NCBI RefSeq assembly: GCF_003937945.1
Contig: NZ_RSEC01000058.1
Coordinates: 62,001 to 126,000 of the forward strand
Source: Amycolatopsis eburnea
GTDB taxonomy: Bacteria; Actinomycetota; Actinomycetes; Mycobacteriales; Pseudonocardiaceae
Length of the DNA stretch: 64,000 bases
Reading direction: 5' to 3'
The notes below the pieces were generated by a model. It was not told the DNA's origin. It was given only the letters and a program-made list of their open reading frames with translations, and did no database searches. The position numbers were made by a program, and so were the translations under genes. Position 1 is the stretch's first letter, and each line of letters starts with the position of its first letter. Of this stretch, positions 1 to 11,291 are shown in pieces.

Positions 1-102
1 GACAAGATCCCGAGCCACTGCGCGCCCGGCCTCGCCGAGGTCGCCCGGCAGCGCTCGCGCGACTGGGACCAGCTGGCCGAGCTGCTCGACCACTGCACGT
101 GA
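1..102 (+). CDS. C-terminal fragment of an unidentified protein
   Basis: An open frame runs from the window edge to a TGA at 100-102 and encodes 33 residues ending in LAELLDHCT. The codons have the GC-rich third positions of a real actinomycete gene. It converges on the TetR gene with 6 bases between the two stops. Too little is present to assign a family. Confidence 0.5.
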   Translation, partial: DKIPSHCAPGLAEVARQRSRDWDQLAELLDHCT

Positions 103-108
103 GCCGCG

Positions 109-792
109 TCAGGCGCCGGACGCGCGCGAGCCGGCCGGCGCCCCCGGCGGGTCGAAGATCCAGTCGAGCCAGCGGCCGAAGACCTCTTCCTGGTTCATCC
201 TCGGGACCTCTTCGTTGACCTGGCGCAGGGTGGGGAACCGTTCGGGGTCCAGCTCCCGGAAGAGGCCGCGGACGCGGTTCCAGCCGGGGACGTCCTCGGG
301 ATCGGTCCGGCGCGGGTACATCAGCGCGCTGCCGAGGACGAACCGCTGCAGGCCGCTGAACACCATGACGGCCGTCTCGATGTCGTAGCCGGCGTCGAGC
401 ATGCCCCGGTAGATCCGTTCCCCCATCAGGAGCTGGTGCGGGCTGTCGAGGGCGTGCTCGAGCGTGATGTTCACCAGTCCGGGGTGGGCGACCAGGACCC
501 GGAAGTACTGCCGGGCGAGTTCCTTCGCCCCTTCGACGCCGGATTGCTCCGGCGGCCCGATCTCCGCGAAGACGTCGTCTACGAAGGCCGCGAGCAGTGC
601 GTCCTTGTCCCGGAAGTGCCGGTAGAGCGCCATCGGGTCGACCTTGAGATCCGTGGCGATGGCGCGCATCGTGACCGCGTCGACGCCCTTCTCCGCGACC
701 GTCGCCGCCACCGCGTCGAGGATCAGGCGGCGGTTGAGGGAGCCGCGCGGCGTTGCCGTCCGGGTGGTGTTCTTCGCGGGTTTTTCGGTCAC
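109..792 (-). CDS. TetR-family transcriptional repressor (tetracycline-repressor-like C-terminal domain)
   Basis: A 227-residue regulator. The N-terminal helix-turn-helix (about residues 20-66) contains TMRAIATDLKVDPMALYRHF followed by the KDALL turn typical of TetR proteins. The C-terminal half resembles the TetR_C_1 ligand-binding and dimerisation domain. The start is GTG at 792; there is no Shine-Dalgarno sequence, but a TAGGCT -10 box lies 6 bases upstream (799-804), so the mRNA is probably leaderless. It is divergent from the S9 peptidase that opens the NRPS block, and a perfect 15-bp palindrome lies between them. I infer that it represses the peptidase and perhaps the downstream NRPS genes in response to a small ligand. 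The ligand cannot be read from sequence. Confidence 0.9.
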   Translation of the reverse strand: MTEKPAKNTTRTATPRGSLNRRLILDAVAATVAEKGVDAVTMRAIATDLKVDPMALYRHFRDKDALLAAFVDDVFAEIGPPEQSGVEGAKELARQYFRVLVAHPGLVNITLEHALDSPHQLLMGERIYRGMLDAGYDIETAVMVFSGLQRFVLGSALMYPRRTDPEDVPGWNRVRGLFRELDPERFPTLRQVNEEVPRMNQEEVFGRWLDWIFDPPGAPAGSRASGA

Positions 793-836
793 GCGACCAG
801 CCTAATCGACCTCGCGGGGGCTCGGATCGGGTAGTT

Positions 837-851
837 GTCTACGGCGTAGAC
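837..851. promoter_or_regulatory. Probable TetR operator, 15-bp perfect palindrome
   Basis: GTCTACGGCGTAGAC is palindromic about G844, with arms of 7 bases. It ends 7 bases before a TATCGT -10 box (859-864) that sits 7 bases upstream of the peptidase ATG at 872. It is also about 45 bases upstream of the tetR start. That location would let the divergent TetR protein control both directions. Assignment to this regulator is inference from position and symmetry. Confidence 0.65.
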
Positions 852-871
852 TATGCCGTATCGTCGCGCTC

Positions 872-3154
872 ATGGAGCGCACCATTGCCGTCGAGGACTA
901 CCGGCGGGCGGAGCAGATGCTGCGGCCGCGCCGTTCTTCGCTGATCACCGGCGTGGTCGGGCCGCTGACGTGGTCGGCCCGGTCGGATTCGTTCTGGTAC
1001 CCGACGTCGGGCGCGCACGGCGCGGAACACGTGCTGGTCGATCCGGCCGCGGGCACGCGGCAACCCGCCTTCGACCACGCCCGGATGGCCACCGCGCTGG
1101 CGGCCGCGACCGGGGAACCGGTCGAGCGCGTGATACCGCGGTTGTCGGTGCTCGACGTCGAAAGCGCCGCCGTGGTCGTCGAATCCGGTGGCCGCCGGTG
1201 GCGGGTTTCACTGGCGGACTACGCGTGCACGCCCGTCGAGGCGCCGGTTTCCGCGGCCCCCGGGGAATCCCGCTCGCCGGACGGGCGGTGGACGGTCTTC
1301 GTCCGCGACCACAACCTGTGGGTGCGCGACGAAACGGGCGCCGAGTCGGCGCTCACCCACGACGGCTCGGCCGACAACGCGTACGCGACCGAAACGACGT
1401 TCTGGCAGCACCGGTCGATCATGCGGAAGGCGGGGGCGGTCGCGCCCCCGGTGGTGCTGTGGGCCCCCGACGGCGCGAAGCTGGTGACGCACCGGATCGA
1501 CGAACGCGAGGTCGGGCTGCTGCACCTGGTCGAGTCGGCGCCGGAGGGTGGCGGCCGCCCGGTTTCGCACGCCTACCGGTACGCCATGGCGGGCGAGGAA
1601 AACCAGCCGATGCTGCACCTGGTCGTCGTCGACCTGGAGCGCCGGACGGTGACGCCGTCGGACGCCGAGCCCTTCTACGCGTCGTTCCGCTCGCCGCTGG
1701 CGTGGGACCGGGCGTGGCTGTCGGCCGACGGCGGGACGCTCTTCTACCTCGACCCCGGCCGGTTCTACCTGCGCCTGCGGCTGATCGCGGTCGACCTGGC
1801 GACGGGCCGATCCCGGGTGGTCGTCGAAGAAACCGGCCAGACCCGGGTCGAGCCCAACCAGATGATCTTCCAGCCGCCGCTGGTGCGCACCCTGGCGAAC
1901 GGGGAAGTGCTCTGGTACTCCCAGCGCGACGGCTGGGGGCACCTCTACCGGTATTCCGCTTCGGGGGTTCTGGTCAACCAGGTGACGAAGGGTGCCTGGG
2001 CGGTGCGGGAGATCGTCCACGTCGACGAGGACGACGGCGTCGTCTTCTTCACCGCGGCCGGCCTGGTCGACGCCGACCCGTACGTCCGGCAGCTGTGCCG
2101 GGCCGAGCTGGACGGCAGCGGCTTCACCCGGCTGACTGGCGACCTCGACGACCACGTCGTGCAGGCCGCGCCGTCGGGCCGCTACCTGGTCGACACCGCG
2201 TCCCTTGCGGACCGGCCGCCGGTCGCGGTGGTGCGCGACCGGACCGGCAAGGTGGTGGTGGAGCTGGAGCGAGCCGACGTCTCCGCGCTCGAACGGGCCG
2301 GCTGGACGCCCCCCGAGCGGTTCCGGGTCAAGGCGGCCGACGGCACCACCGACATCTACGGCCTGCTCTGGCGCCCGTACGGATTCGACCCGCAGCGGCG
2401 GTACCCGGTCGTCGACCGCATCTACCCCGGACCCCATTCCCAGCACGCGCCGCCCGGGTTCGACAACACCGGCACCGGCGACTTCGAGGCGTACGCGGCC
2501 TTGGGGTTCGCCGTGGTCTCGGTGGACGGCCGCGGCACACCGGGCCGGGACAAGGAGTTCCACGACCTGTCCTACGGGCACATCGACGACTTCGGCGGCC
2601 TCGACGACCACGTGGCGGCCATCACCGAGCTGGGCAGCCGGTACCCGTGGCTGGACACCGGGCGCGTCGGGATCACCGGCAACTCCGCCGGCGGATCCGC
2701 GTCTGTACGCGCCGTGCTCGCCTACCCGGAGTTCTACCGGGTGGCGATCGGGGTGTCCGGGTGCCACGACCCGCGGCTGCAGCTGCCGTGGTGGGGCGAG
2801 GTCTACCAGGGCCCGTACGAACCCGAGCGCTACCTCCGGTGCGTCAACGCCGAACTCGCCGGGAACCTGCGCGGAAAACTGCTGCTGATCCACGGCGAGC
2901 TCGACGACAACGCGCTGCCGTACCAAACACTGGGATTGGTGGACGCCTTGATCGAGGCGAACAAGGACTTCGATTTGCTGATGGTGCCCGGCGCCGGGCA
3001 CACCATGTTCCACCGCGAGGCCTACGTCACCCGGCGGAAATGGGACTACTTCGTGCGCCACCTCATGGACGCCACGCCGCCCGCCGGGTACGAGCTGGCC
3101 GAAATCCCGTCGGGATCGCTGGCGTGGGGCCGTTCGCTGAGCCCCAAGGTTTGA
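872..3154 (+). CDS. S9-family prolyl oligopeptidase / dipeptidyl-peptidase IV-like protein
   Basis: A 760-residue serine peptidase. Residues about 60-520 form a DPP-IV-type beta-propeller, with blocks such as [17 protein letters not shown] and AYATETTFW. Residues about 520-750 form an alpha/beta-hydrolase domain. The nucleophile is S605 in GNSAGG, the acid is in HGELDDN and the histidine is in VPGAGHTMF. No signal peptide is visible, so it is probably cytoplasmic. Such enzymes remove dipeptides or small N-terminal peptides, often after Pro or Ala. It lies 98 bases upstream of the first synthetase gene on the same strand, so a role in peptide maturation, release or self-protection is plausible but unproven. 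The start is ATG at 872, preceded by a TATCGT -10 box and no ribosome binding site. Confidence 0.88.
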   Translation: MERTIAVEDYRRAEQMLRPRRSSLITGVVGPLTWSARSDSFWYPTSGAHGAEHVLVDPAAGTRQPAFDHARMATALAAATGEPVERVIPRLSVLDVESAAVVVESGGRRWRVSLADYACTPVEAPVSAAPGESRSPDGRWTVFVRDHNLWVRDETGAESALTHDGSADNAYATETTFWQHRSIMRKAGAVAPPVVLWAPDGAKLVTHRIDEREVGLLHLVESAPEGGGRPVSHAYRYAMAGEENQPMLHLVVVDLERRTVTPSDAEPFYASFRSPLAWDRAWLSADGGTLFYLDPGRFYLRLRLIAVDLATGRSRVVVEETGQTRVEPNQMIFQPPLVRTLANGEVLWYSQRDGWGHLYRYSASGVLVNQVTKGAWAVREIVHVDEDDGVVFFTAAGLVDADPYVRQLCRAELDGSGFTRLTGDLDDHVVQAAPSGRYLVDTASLADRPPVAVVRDRTGKVVVELERADVSALERAGWTPPERFRVKAADGTTDIYGLLWRPYGFDPQRRYPVVDRIYPGPHSQHAPPGFDNTGTGDFEAYAALGFAVVSVDGRGTPGRDKEFHDLSYGHIDDFGGLDDHVAAITELGSRYPWLDTGRVGITGNSAGGSASVRAVLAYPEFYRVAIGVSGCHDPRLQLPWWGEVYQGPYEPERYLRCVNAELAGNLRGKLLLIHGELDDNALPYQTLGLVDALIEANKDFDLLMVPGAGHTMFHREAYVTRRKWDYFVRHLMDATPPAGYELAEIPSGSLAWGRSLSPKV

Positions 3155-3252
3155 CGATCCGAAGCGGAGCGTGCCAAGGTGATTCCACTCGGAAAGTGCT
3201 CGATATAGCCGCCGAATTCCTCTTTCAAACAATTCCGCATCTGGGGGATGCT

Positions 3253-6200
3253 GTGCCCGCCACTGAAGCGCTCCGATTGTCCGCCGCCCAGCAGTCCATC
3301 TGGTTCGCGCAGAAACTGCGGCCGGAGCTCCCCAATCTGACCGCGGTGTATTGGGACGTCGACGGCGAGCTGGACCTGCCGGTGCTGCGCGCGGCGTTCC
3401 GCGACGTGCTGGCCGAAGCGCGGCCGTTCCTGACGAACTTCGACGAGGACGAGCACGGGCCGTACCAGTTCGTCCGCGACGACGTGACCACCGAGGCCGT
3501 CATCACCGACGTCAGCGCGGAACCGGACCCGGTCGCGGCGGCCCTCGCGGCCGTCGCCTGGAACCGGCGGGGCCCGCTCGACCTCGCGACGGACACCCTG
3601 TGCCGGGTGGGCGCGGTCAAGGTCGGGCCCGCCCGGTTCTTCGTGTTCGTCGCCATGCACCACCTGCTGAACGACGTGTTCGGCTACACCGTCTTCATGC
3701 GCCGGGTCGCGGCGGTCTACTCCGCGAAGCTGGCCGGCACCCCGGTCGGCCCGAGCGGGTTCACCGGCCCCGAAACCCTCACCGACGCCGATCGCGAGTA
3801 CCGGGAGTCGGCGGCCGCGGCCGCCGACCGGGCGTTCTGGCAGGAGCGGCTGGCCGCCGTCGCGGCCCCGGTTTCGCTGGCGGGGCAGCGCGCACCGGGG
3901 CGCGTCGGCCTCGAACACCACGTGCTGCACGTCGAGGCCGCCGAACTCGACCGCTGGCGCGCCGCCGCCGACGCACTCGGGCTCCGGTTCTCCAGCTACT
4001 TCATCGCGGGCTTGTCGGTGCTGATCCAGCGGCTTTCCGGCGCGGACGACTTCGCCGTCCGGCTGACGATGGCCAACCGCACGGGCGCGACGAAGGCGGA
4101 GCCCGGGCTGCGCGCGGGGTTCGTCCCGCTCCGGGTTGCGATCCCGCAGCAGGCGCCGTTCGCCGAGGTCGCCGAGCGGATCGCCGGCGAGGTGCGCGAA
4201 GCGGTGCGGCACTCCGGGTGCTCGACGTCGGACGTGATCTCGGCCGCCGGCTGGTCGGTGAGCGAGCACCTCGGGCCGGTGCTGGGGATCCTGCCGTTCT
4301 CCGACGCGCTGGACTTCGGGGGCGCGCCGGGCGCGTTCGCCATCGAGTCGGCGGGAGTGGTCGACGACCTGGCGGTCACCGCGTACGAGGACAAGCGGAC
4401 CGGCGGGCTGGTCGTGCGGTTCGACGCGAACGCGGCCCGGTACGCCGCCGCGGACCTGGCCGCGCTGGCCGGGCGCTTCGAGGCGGTGATGACGCAGATC
4501 GCCGCCGGCCCGCGGACCGCCGTCGGCCGGCTGAGCACGCTGCTGCCGGGCGAGTGGGACCGGCTGGCCGAGTGGGGCCGCGCGGGCGCGCCGCGGCCGG
4601 AAGCGGCGACGGCGACGGCCGCGTTCGCCGAGCGGGCGGCGTCGTGCCCGGACGCGGCGGCCGTGGCGCTCGGCGGGGAAACGCTTTCGTACGCGGAGCT
4701 GGACGAGCGGGCGAACCGGTGGGCGCGTTTCCTGTCCGGACGCGGGATCGGGCCGGAGTCGATCGTGGCGGTGGTGCTGCCGCGCTCGCTCGAGCTCGTC
4801 CCGGTGCTGCTGGGAATCTGGAAGGCGGGCGGGGCCTACCTGCCGATCGACGCGGGGTACCCGGCGGAGCGGATCGGGTTCGTGCTCGCCGACGCGGGTG
4901 CGCGGCTGGTGCTGACCACCGAAGAGCCCAGCGGCGCGACCGCCGGCTTCGACGTGCCCCAGGTCGTGATCGACGCCGAAGCCGTACGCGCCGAGGTGCG
5001 GGCCTGCCCGGGCGACGCGGTCGCGGACCGGTTGGAGCCGCTGAACGCGGCGTACGTGATCTACACGTCCGGGTCGACCGGAACGCCCAAGGGCGTGACG
5101 GTTTCCCAGGCGGCGGTCGCGGACCTGGCGGCCGCGCCGGTGTACGCGTCCGGCCGGCACCGCCGGGTGCTGGTGCATTCGCCCCTGGTGTTCGACGCTT
5201 CGACGTACGAGCTGTGGGTGCCGCTGCTGGGCGGCGGGACGGCGGTGCTGGCTCCGCCGGGGCGGCTGGACCCCGCGGTCATCGGGGAAGTCCTGGTGTC
5301 GCACCGGGTTTCGGCGTTGTTCATGACGACCCGGTTGTTCGAGCTGCTGGTCCGCGAGAGCCCCGGTGTCTTCGACGGGGTGGACGAGGTCTGGGTGGGC
5401 GGCGAGGAGATCCCGGCCGAAACGCTGTCCCGCGCGCTGGAAACCGTCTCGGCGACGATCACCAACGGCTACGGCCCGACGGAGGCGACGACGTTCGCGG
5501 TGACGCGGCCGTTCGCGGACCGGGACGGCGTGCCGGACGGCCCGGTGCCGATCGGCACGCCGCTGCCGGGGATGTCCGCGGTGGTGCTGGACCCGGGACT
5601 GAGCCCGGTGCCGCCGGGGGTGACCGGCGAGCTGTACGTCTCGGGGGACGGCGTGGCGCGCGGTTACCTGCGCCGCCCGGGCTTGACGGCGGCCCGGTTC
5701 GTGGCGAACCCGTTCGACCCCGGTGGTTCCCGCCTGTACCGGACCGGGGACCTGGTGCGGTGGACCGCTTCCGGTGAGCTGGTGTACCTCGGCCGGGTGG
5801 ACGACCAGGTGAAGATCCGCGGGTTCCGGATCGAACCGGGGGAAGTCGAAGCGGTGCTGGCGGCCCACCCGTCGGTCGCCCAGGTCGCGGTCGTGGTGCA
5901 CGGCCGCGCGGGCGAGCGGGACCGGGCGGACCGGCAGCTCGTGGCGTACGTGGTGGGCGACGCCGACCCGGCGGAGCTGCGCCGGTTCGCCGGTGCGCGG
6001 CTGCCGGAGTACATGGTCCCCGCCGCCGTGGTCGTCCTGGACAGCTTCCCCTTGACCGCCAACGGGAAGCTCGACCGGCGGGCGCTGCCGGAGCCGGAGA
6101 TCGCGCGGGACCGCTACCGCGCGCCGCGCACCGAGCGGGAGAAGCTGCTGGCGGACGTGTTCGCCGAAGTGCTGGGGCTCGACCAGGTCGGGATCGACGA

Positions 6201-9200
6201 CAACTTCTTCTCCCTCGGCGGGCAGTCGCTGCTCGCGGTCAAGCTGATCACCCGCATCCGGGCGCGGATGGGCGTCGAGGTGCCGATCCAGGTGGTCTTC
6301 GAAACCCCGACCGTGGCCGGCGTCTTCGCGAGCCTCGACTACCGGACCGAGGTCCGGCCCGCGCTGCTCGCCCGGCGCCGCCCGGACGCGCTGCCGCTGT
6401 CGTTCGCCCAGCGCCGCTTGTGGTTCCTGTCCCGCTTCCAGGGACCGTCTTCGACCTACAACGCGCCTTTGCTCATGCGCCTCTCGGGACAGCCGGACGT
6501 CCCGGCACTGCGGGCGGCCTGGGCGGACGTCGTCGCGCGGCACGAGAGCCTGCGCACGCTGATCGCCGAGGACGACCAGGGCGGGGCCGTCCAGCGCATC
6601 CTCCCGGCCCACGAGGCCGACGTGCCGTTCGCCGAGCTCACCGTGCCCGGCGGCGAGCTCGACGCCGCGATCGACGCGCAGGTGCGGCACAAGTTCGACC
6701 TGACGGCCGAGATCCCGCTGCGGGTGGCGCTGATCCGGCACGCCGACGACGAATACGTGCTCTTGGCCCTGCTGCACCACATCGCCGCCGACGGCTGGTC
6801 GACCGCACCGCTGGTGCGCGACCTGTCCGAGGCGTACACGGCCCGGCTGGCCGGGCACGCGCCCGGCTGGGCGCCGCTGCCGGTGCAGTACGCGGACTAC
6901 GCGCTGTGGCAACGGGAACTGCTGGGTTCGCAGGCGGACCCGAAGAGCGTGCTGGCTCGGCAGTTCGAGTACTGGCGCACCGAGCTGGCGGGGGTGCCGC
7001 AGCCGCTGCAGCTGCCGCTCGACCGCCCGCGCCCGCAGAACATCTCCTACGACGGCGACTTCGTGCGGTTCGTGGTCGGCACGGCCGAGTTCCGGCTCAT
7101 CGAGGAACTGGCGCGCAAGCACGACGCCACGGTGGCGATGGTGTGGCAGGCGGTGCTGGCCGTGGTGCTGCACCAGCTCGGCGCCGGCGACGACATCACG
7201 ATCGGCTCGCCCATCGCCGGGCGCACCGACGACGCGCTCGACGACCTGGTCGGCATGTTCATCAACAACGTGGTGCTGCGGGCGGACCTGTCCGCCCACC
7301 CGACCTTCGCCGAAGTGCTCGACCAGGTGCGGGAAAAGGCGCTGGCGGCCTACGAGCACCAGGACACGCCGTTCGAGCTGCTGGTGGAACTGCTGAACCC
7401 GGAGCGTTCGACCGCGTACGCGCCGCTGTTCCAGGTGATGCTTTCGTGGCACAACACCGAGGCCGCGGAGCTTGAACTGCCCGGGCTGAAGGGCACGGTC
7501 CGGTGGATCGGGAACGGGTCGTCGAAGTTCGACCTGACGATCGACCTCGTCGAGGCGCTCGACGCCGCAGGCGACCGCGTGGTCGAAGGCCGCATCGAGT
7601 TCGCCACCGCCTTGTTCGACCGCGGGACCGTCGAGCGGCTGGCCGAGCGCTTCCGCGCGGTCGTGCGCCAGGTGACCGCCGATCCGGCGATCGTGGTCAG
7701 CCAGGTCGACGTGCTGGTGCCGGCGGAACGCGCGCTCGTCGCGGCCCGGGCCGCCGCGCCGGTCGAGCTGCCGGACGCCACGCTGCCGGACCTGTTCGCC
7801 GCGCAGGTGGACCGGACGCCGGACGCGCTCGCCGTGGTGTGCGACGACGTCGAGCTGACCTACCGGCAGCTGGCCGACCGGGTCGACGGGCTGGCGCGCG
7901 TGCTGCGCGGCCGGGGCGTCGGCGTGGAATCGGTCGTCGCGGTTTCGCTGCCGCGCACGGCGGAGCTGGTGGTGGCGCTGCTGGCCGTCCTGCGGGCCGG
8001 CGGCGCGTACCTGCCGCTGGACCCGGGTTATCCCGCTCAGCGCCTGGAGTTCGTGCTCGGCGACGCCCGGCCGGTCCTGCTCATCACCGACAAAGCGACC
8101 CGGGAGAAGCTGCCGCCGGACCTGCCGCCGACGCTCCTCGTGGAGGACGCCGGCGAGCCGCGGGCCGAAGCCGGCGCGCTCGAAGGCGGTGCCGGGCCGC
8201 GGAACCTCGCCTACGTGATCTACACGTCCGGGTCCACGGGCAAGCCCAAGGGCGTCGCCCTCGCGCACGCCAACGTCGTCGCGTTCGTCGCCCAGGTGGC
8301 CGAGCGGATGGGCGTGGCACCCGGCTCGCGGATGCTGGCCAGCACGTCGGTCAGCTTCGACGTCTCGGTGCTGGAGCTGTTCGGGGCGCTGAGCACCGGC
8401 GGCACCCTCGAGGTCGTCCGGGACGCGCTGGTCCTCGCCGAGCGCGGCGGCTGGTCGGGCGGGGTGATCAGCACGGTGCCGTCGGTCTTCGCGGAAATGG
8501 TCGACAGCCTCGAGGGCTCGGTCACCGCCGACACGATCGTCTTCATCGGCGAAGCACTTCCGACGTCGCTGGTCAAGCGGGTCCAGAAAGCGCTGCCGGG
8601 CACCACGATCGTCAACGGCTACGGCCCGACCGAAACCGCGGTCGCCTCGACCGAGCACGCCCTCGCCGAGCCGTGGGAATCCCGGCCGTGGACCGCGACG
8701 GACGCCTCGATGCCCATCGGCAGCGCGCTGGACGACGAGCGCGTCCACGTCCTCGGGCCCGGGTTGCGGCCGGTGCCGGTGGGGGTGGCCGGCGAGCTGT
8801 ACATCGCCGGTGCCGGGGTCGCCCGCGGCTACCGCGGCCGGGCCGGCCTGACCGCCTCGCGGTTCGTCGCCGACCCGCTCGACCCGGCGGGCGGCCGGAT
8901 GTACCGGACCGGCGACCTCGTGAAGTGGGGCGACGACGGGCTGCTGCGGTACCTCGGCCGGGTCGACCACCAGGTGAAGGTCCGCGGTTTCCGGATCGAA
9001 CCGGGCGAGGTCGAAGCGGTCCTCCTGGAGCACCCCGCGGTCGCCCAGGCGGTCGTGGTGGCGCGCGGGGCCGGCGAAGGATCCGGCCTGCTGGTGGCCT
9101 ACGTCGTCCCGGCCGAAGGCGCGTCGATCGGCGAGGTCGCGGAGCTGAGCCGCGTGGTGGCCGAGGAGGGCGCGGCCGTCCACGACGTCGCCGAGCTGCG

Positions 9201-9615
9201 CAGCCACGTGGGCGCCCGGCTGCCGGAGTACATGGTGCCCGCGGCCGTGGTCGTGCTGCCGCAGCTGCCGCTGACGGCGAACGGGAAGCTGGACCGGCGG
9301 GCCCTGCCCGACCCCGAGTTCGGCCAGGCGCGCTACCGCGCGGCCCGCACCCCCGAGGAACGGACGCTCGCCGAAGCGTTCGCCGAAGTGCTGGGGCTCG
9401 ACCAGGTCGGGATCGACGACAACTTCTTCGAGCGCGGTGGCCAGTCGCTGCTGGCGGCCCGCCTGATCGCCCGGATCCGCTCGATGATGGGGGTCGAGGT
9501 GCCGATCCAGCTGATCTTCGAAGCACCCACCGTCGCCCGGTTGGCCCAGCGCTGGACCGAACTGCGGGCGTCCCACCGGCCTCAGCTCCGCCGCAGGAGT
9601 CAGGAAGCGGGCTGA
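3253..9615 (+). CDS. Nonribosomal peptide synthetase, two modules (C-A-PCP-C-A-PCP)
   Basis: A 2120-residue synthetase. The start is GTG at 3253, with GGGGGA 4 bases upstream; the open frame extends further 5' but that part is a shadow of the peptidase gene. C1 (about 1-425) opens with [14 protein letters not shown], as in EntF/DhbF C domains that accept aryl starters; its HHxxxDG motif reads HHLLNDV from H136, so the Gly is lost. A1 (about 450-960) contains [11 protein letters not shown] near 603. PCP1 carries the phosphopantetheine Ser at S992 (LGGQSLL). C2 (about 1040-1480) has a normal HHIAADG at H1175. A2 contains [11 protein letters not shown] near 1657. PCP2 has Ser at S2065 (RGGQSLL), then a short tail and no thioesterase. 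By alignment to GrsA, A1 reads DAYFWGGTFK, close to valine-type codes such as DAFWIGGTFK. A2 reads DVLSVIGVAK, which I cannot match to a substrate. Confidence 0.95.
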   Translation: MPATEALRLSAAQQSIWFAQKLRPELPNLTAVYWDVDGELDLPVLRAAFRDVLAEARPFLTNFDEDEHGPYQFVRDDVTTEAVITDVSAEPDPVAAALAAVAWNRRGPLDLATDTLCRVGAVKVGPARFFVFVAMHHLLNDVFGYTVFMRRVAAVYSAKLAGTPVGPSGFTGPETLTDADREYRESAAAAADRAFWQERLAAVAAPVSLAGQRAPGRVGLEHHVLHVEAAELDRWRAAADALGLRFSSYFIAGLSVLIQRLSGADDFAVRLTMANRTGATKAEPGLRAGFVPLRVAIPQQAPFAEVAERIAGEVREAVRHSGCSTSDVISAAGWSVSEHLGPVLGILPFSDALDFGGAPGAFAIESAGVVDDLAVTAYEDKRTGGLVVRFDANAARYAAADLAALAGRFEAVMTQIAAGPRTAVGRLSTLLPGEWDRLAEWGRAGAPRPEAATATAAFAERAASCPDAAAVALGGETLSYAELDERANRWARFLSGRGIGPESIVAVVLPRSLELVPVLLGIWKAGGAYLPIDAGYPAERIGFVLADAGARLVLTTEEPSGATAGFDVPQVVIDAEAVRAEVRACPGDAVADRLEPLNAAYVIYTSGSTGTPKGVTVSQAAVADLAAAPVYASGRHRRVLVHSPLVFDASTYELWVPLLGGGTAVLAPPGRLDPAVIGEVLVSHRVSALFMTTRLFELLVRESPGVFDGVDEVWVGGEEIPAETLSRALETVSATITNGYGPTEATTFAVTRPFADRDGVPDGPVPIGTPLPGMSAVVLDPGLSPVPPGVTGELYVSGDGVARGYLRRPGLTAARFVANPFDPGGSRLYRTGDLVRWTASGELVYLGRVDDQVKIRGFRIEPGEVEAVLAAHPSVAQVAVVVHGRAGERDRADRQLVAYVVGDADPAELRRFAGARLPEYMVPAAVVVLDSFPLTANGKLDRRALPEPEIARDRYRAPRTEREKLLADVFAEVLGLDQVGIDDNFFSLGGQSLLAVKLITRIRARMGVEVPIQVVFETPTVAGVFASLDYRTEVRPALLARRRPDALPLSFAQRRLWFLSRFQGPSSTYNAPLLMRLSGQPDVPALRAAWADVVARHESLRTLIAEDDQGGAVQRILPAHEADVPFAELTVPGGELDAAIDAQVRHKFDLTAEIPLRVALIRHADDEYVLLALLHHIAADGWSTAPLVRDLSEAYTARLAGHAPGWAPLPVQYADYALWQRELLGSQADPKSVLARQFEYWRTELAGVPQPLQLPLDRPRPQNISYDGDFVRFVVGTAEFRLIEELARKHDATVAMVWQAVLAVVLHQLGAGDDITIGSPIAGRTDDALDDLVGMFINNVVLRADLSAHPTFAEVLDQVREKALAAYEHQDTPFELLVELLNPERSTAYAPLFQVMLSWHNTEAAELELPGLKGTVRWIGNGSSKFDLTIDLVEALDAAGDRVVEGRIEFATALFDRGTVERLAERFRAVVRQVTADPAIVVSQVDVLVPAERALVAARAAAPVELPDATLPDLFAAQVDRTPDALAVVCDDVELTYRQLADRVDGLARVLRGRGVGVESVVAVSLPRTAELVVALLAVLRAGGAYLPLDPGYPAQRLEFVLGDARPVLLITDKATREKLPPDLPPTLLVEDAGEPRAEAGALEGGAGPRNLAYVIYTSGSTGKPKGVALAHANVVAFVAQVAERMGVAPGSRMLASTSVSFDVSVLELFGALSTGGTLEVVRDALVLAERGGWSGGVISTVPSVFAEMVDSLEGSVTADTIVFIGEALPTSLVKRVQKALPGTTIVNGYGPTETAVASTEHALAEPWESRPWTATDASMPIGSALDDERVHVLGPGLRPVPVGVAGELYIAGAGVARGYRGRAGLTASRFVADPLDPAGGRMYRTGDLVKWGDDGLLRYLGRVDHQVKVRGFRIEPGEVEAVLLEHPAVAQAVVVARGAGEGSGLLVAYVVPAEGASIGEVAELSRVVAEEGAAVHDVAELRSHVGARLPEYMVPAAVVVLPQLPLTANGKLDRRALPDPEFGQARYRAARTPEERTLAEAFAEVLGLDQVGIDDNFFERGGQSLLAARLIARIRSMMGVEVPIQLIFEAPTVARLAQRWTELRASHRPQLRRRSQEAG

Positions 9616-9666
9616 GAAAACGCGGCAACGCCGCATCGGCCCCGGAAACCGAAGAAGAAAGATGGC

Positions 9667-11241
9667 ATGAGTACAGCAACGAAATCCGTTCGATCGCCGG
9701 CGATGATCCTCGCCGTCCTGTGTGTCTGTGTGGTCGTGATCAACATGGACACCATGATCGTCACCGTGGCGCTGCCCGAGCTGGTGGACCAGCTGCACGC
9801 CAGTACCGTCGACCTGCAATGGGTTTCCGACGCCTTCAACCTCGTCTTCGCGGCGCTGGTGATCGCCGCCGGGAGCCTCAGCGACCGGTTCGGCCGCCGG
9901 GGCGCGCTGGTCTTCGGCCTGGCGGTGTTCACCCTGGCCTCCGGGCTGGGCGCCTACGCGAGCACCGCGGGCGAGCTGATCGCGGCGCGGGCCGTCATGG
10001 GCCTCGGCGCGGCCTTCATCTACCCGACGACCCTGTCCATCCTCACGACGGTCTTCGTCGAGCGGAAGGCACGGGCGGCCGCGATCGGGATCTGGGGCGC
10101 GTGCTCGGGGATCGGCATGGTCCTCGGCCCGCTCGCCGGCGGTGCGCTCCTGCAGGCGTTCTGGTGGGGCAGCATCTTCCTCGTGATGGCGCCGATCGGC
10201 CTGATCGCGCTCGGGCTGACCGCGGCGTTCGTGCCGACCTCGCGTGACCCGGAAACGCCCGCGCTCGACAAGAGCGGCCTGCTCCTGTCGTGCCTGGCGT
10301 TCGGCATCCTCGTCTACACCATCATCGAGGCACCCGCGTCGGGCTGGGACAGCGCCCGGGTGATCGCCGGCTTCGCCGCCGCCGTCGTGCTCTTCGTTTC
10401 GCTGTACGTGCGCGAGATCAAGGCCCGCACCCCGATGCTCGACGTCCGGCTGTTCCGCGACGCGCGCTTCTCGGCGGCCTGCGGGGCGATGACGATCGCG
10501 ACGTTCACGTTGATGGGCCTGACCTTCCTCCTCACGCTGTACCTGCAGTTCCTGAAGCTGTACTCCCCGCTGGAGACCGGTTTGCGGTTCATCCCGGTCG
10601 CGGTCGGCATGGTGATCGGGTCGATCCTCGGCGGGAAGCTGGCCGTGCAGTGGGGTTCCCGGATCGTGATCACCGCCGGGCTCGGCGTGCTGACCCTCCT
10701 GTTCGTGTGGTTCACCGGCGAATCCAACGACACGAGCGCCGCGGTCCTCGCCCTCCAGATGACGCTCATCGGGGTCGGCCTCGGCACGGTCGGCGTCCCG
10801 GCGACCGACGCGATCATGCGGGTGGTCCCGGCGGCGAAGGCGAGCGTCGGCTCGGCGATGAACGACGCCACCCGCCTGCTCGGCGGCACGCTCGGCATCG
10901 CGATCGTCGGCAGCCTCTTCCAGTCGCTCTACACCCACCACCTGATCGGCGAGGCGGTGCCGGGGCTGCCGCCGGAGTCGCTGACCAAGGCCCAGGACTC
11001 GATCGGCAACGCGATCACCGAAGCCGCGCGGTACACCGCCGAGGGGCAGCCGGCGCTGGCGGACCGGCTGATCGGCGCCGCGCAGTCGAGTTTCTACGAC
11101 GGCTTCCACACCGCGTCCTGGACCCTCGCCGGCTTGGCGGCGGCGATGGTCGTCGTCGCGTGGTTCTGGCTGCCCGCCGAGAAACCCGAGCAGCCGGCGG
11201 CCGCGGAACCGGCGGTGGAGCCGTCCGACGCCGAGGCCTGA
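9667..11241 (+). CDS. DHA2-type MFS drug:H+ antiporter, about 14 membrane segments
   Basis: A 524-residue transporter of the EmrB/QacA type. It begins with a hydrophobic helix containing [14 protein letters not shown] (motif D1-like), then [10 protein letters not shown] and the motif A segment [11 protein letters not shown]. The length fits a 14-helix DHA2 exporter. The gene lies 51 bases after the first synthetase and 50 bases before the second, so it probably exports the peptide product or gives self-resistance. The C-terminus (residues about 500-524) is Ala/Glu/Pro-rich and hydrophilic. The start is ATG at 9667, preceded by GAAGAAAGA. Confidence 0.93.
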   Translation: MSTATKSVRSPAMILAVLCVCVVVINMDTMIVTVALPELVDQLHASTVDLQWVSDAFNLVFAALVIAAGSLSDRFGRRGALVFGLAVFTLASGLGAYASTAGELIAARAVMGLGAAFIYPTTLSILTTVFVERKARAAAIGIWGACSGIGMVLGPLAGGALLQAFWWGSIFLVMAPIGLIALGLTAAFVPTSRDPETPALDKSGLLLSCLAFGILVYTIIEAPASGWDSARVIAGFAAAVVLFVSLYVREIKARTPMLDVRLFRDARFSAACGAMTIATFTLMGLTFLLTLYLQFLKLYSPLETGLRFIPVAVGMVIGSILGGKLAVQWGSRIVITAGLGVLTLLFVWFTGESNDTSAAVLALQMTLIGVGLGTVGVPATDAIMRVVPAAKASVGSAMNDATRLLGGTLGIAIVGSLFQSLYTHHLIGEAVPGLPPESLTKAQDSIGNAITEAARYTAEGQPALADRLIGAAQSSFYDGFHTASWTLAGLAAAMVVVAWFWLPAEKPEQPAAAEPAVEPSDAEA

Positions 11242-11291
11242 CCGACCGGAGCACGACGCGACCGTTCACGAATTCCATGGGGGCGAATCCG

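Noticed and set aside
853-3252. In-frame extension of the first synthetase reading frame across the peptidase gene
   Set aside because: The 5' 800 codons are an Arg/Gly/Ala-rich shadow of the peptidase gene in another frame. Synthetase homology and a ribosome binding site begin at GTG 3253.
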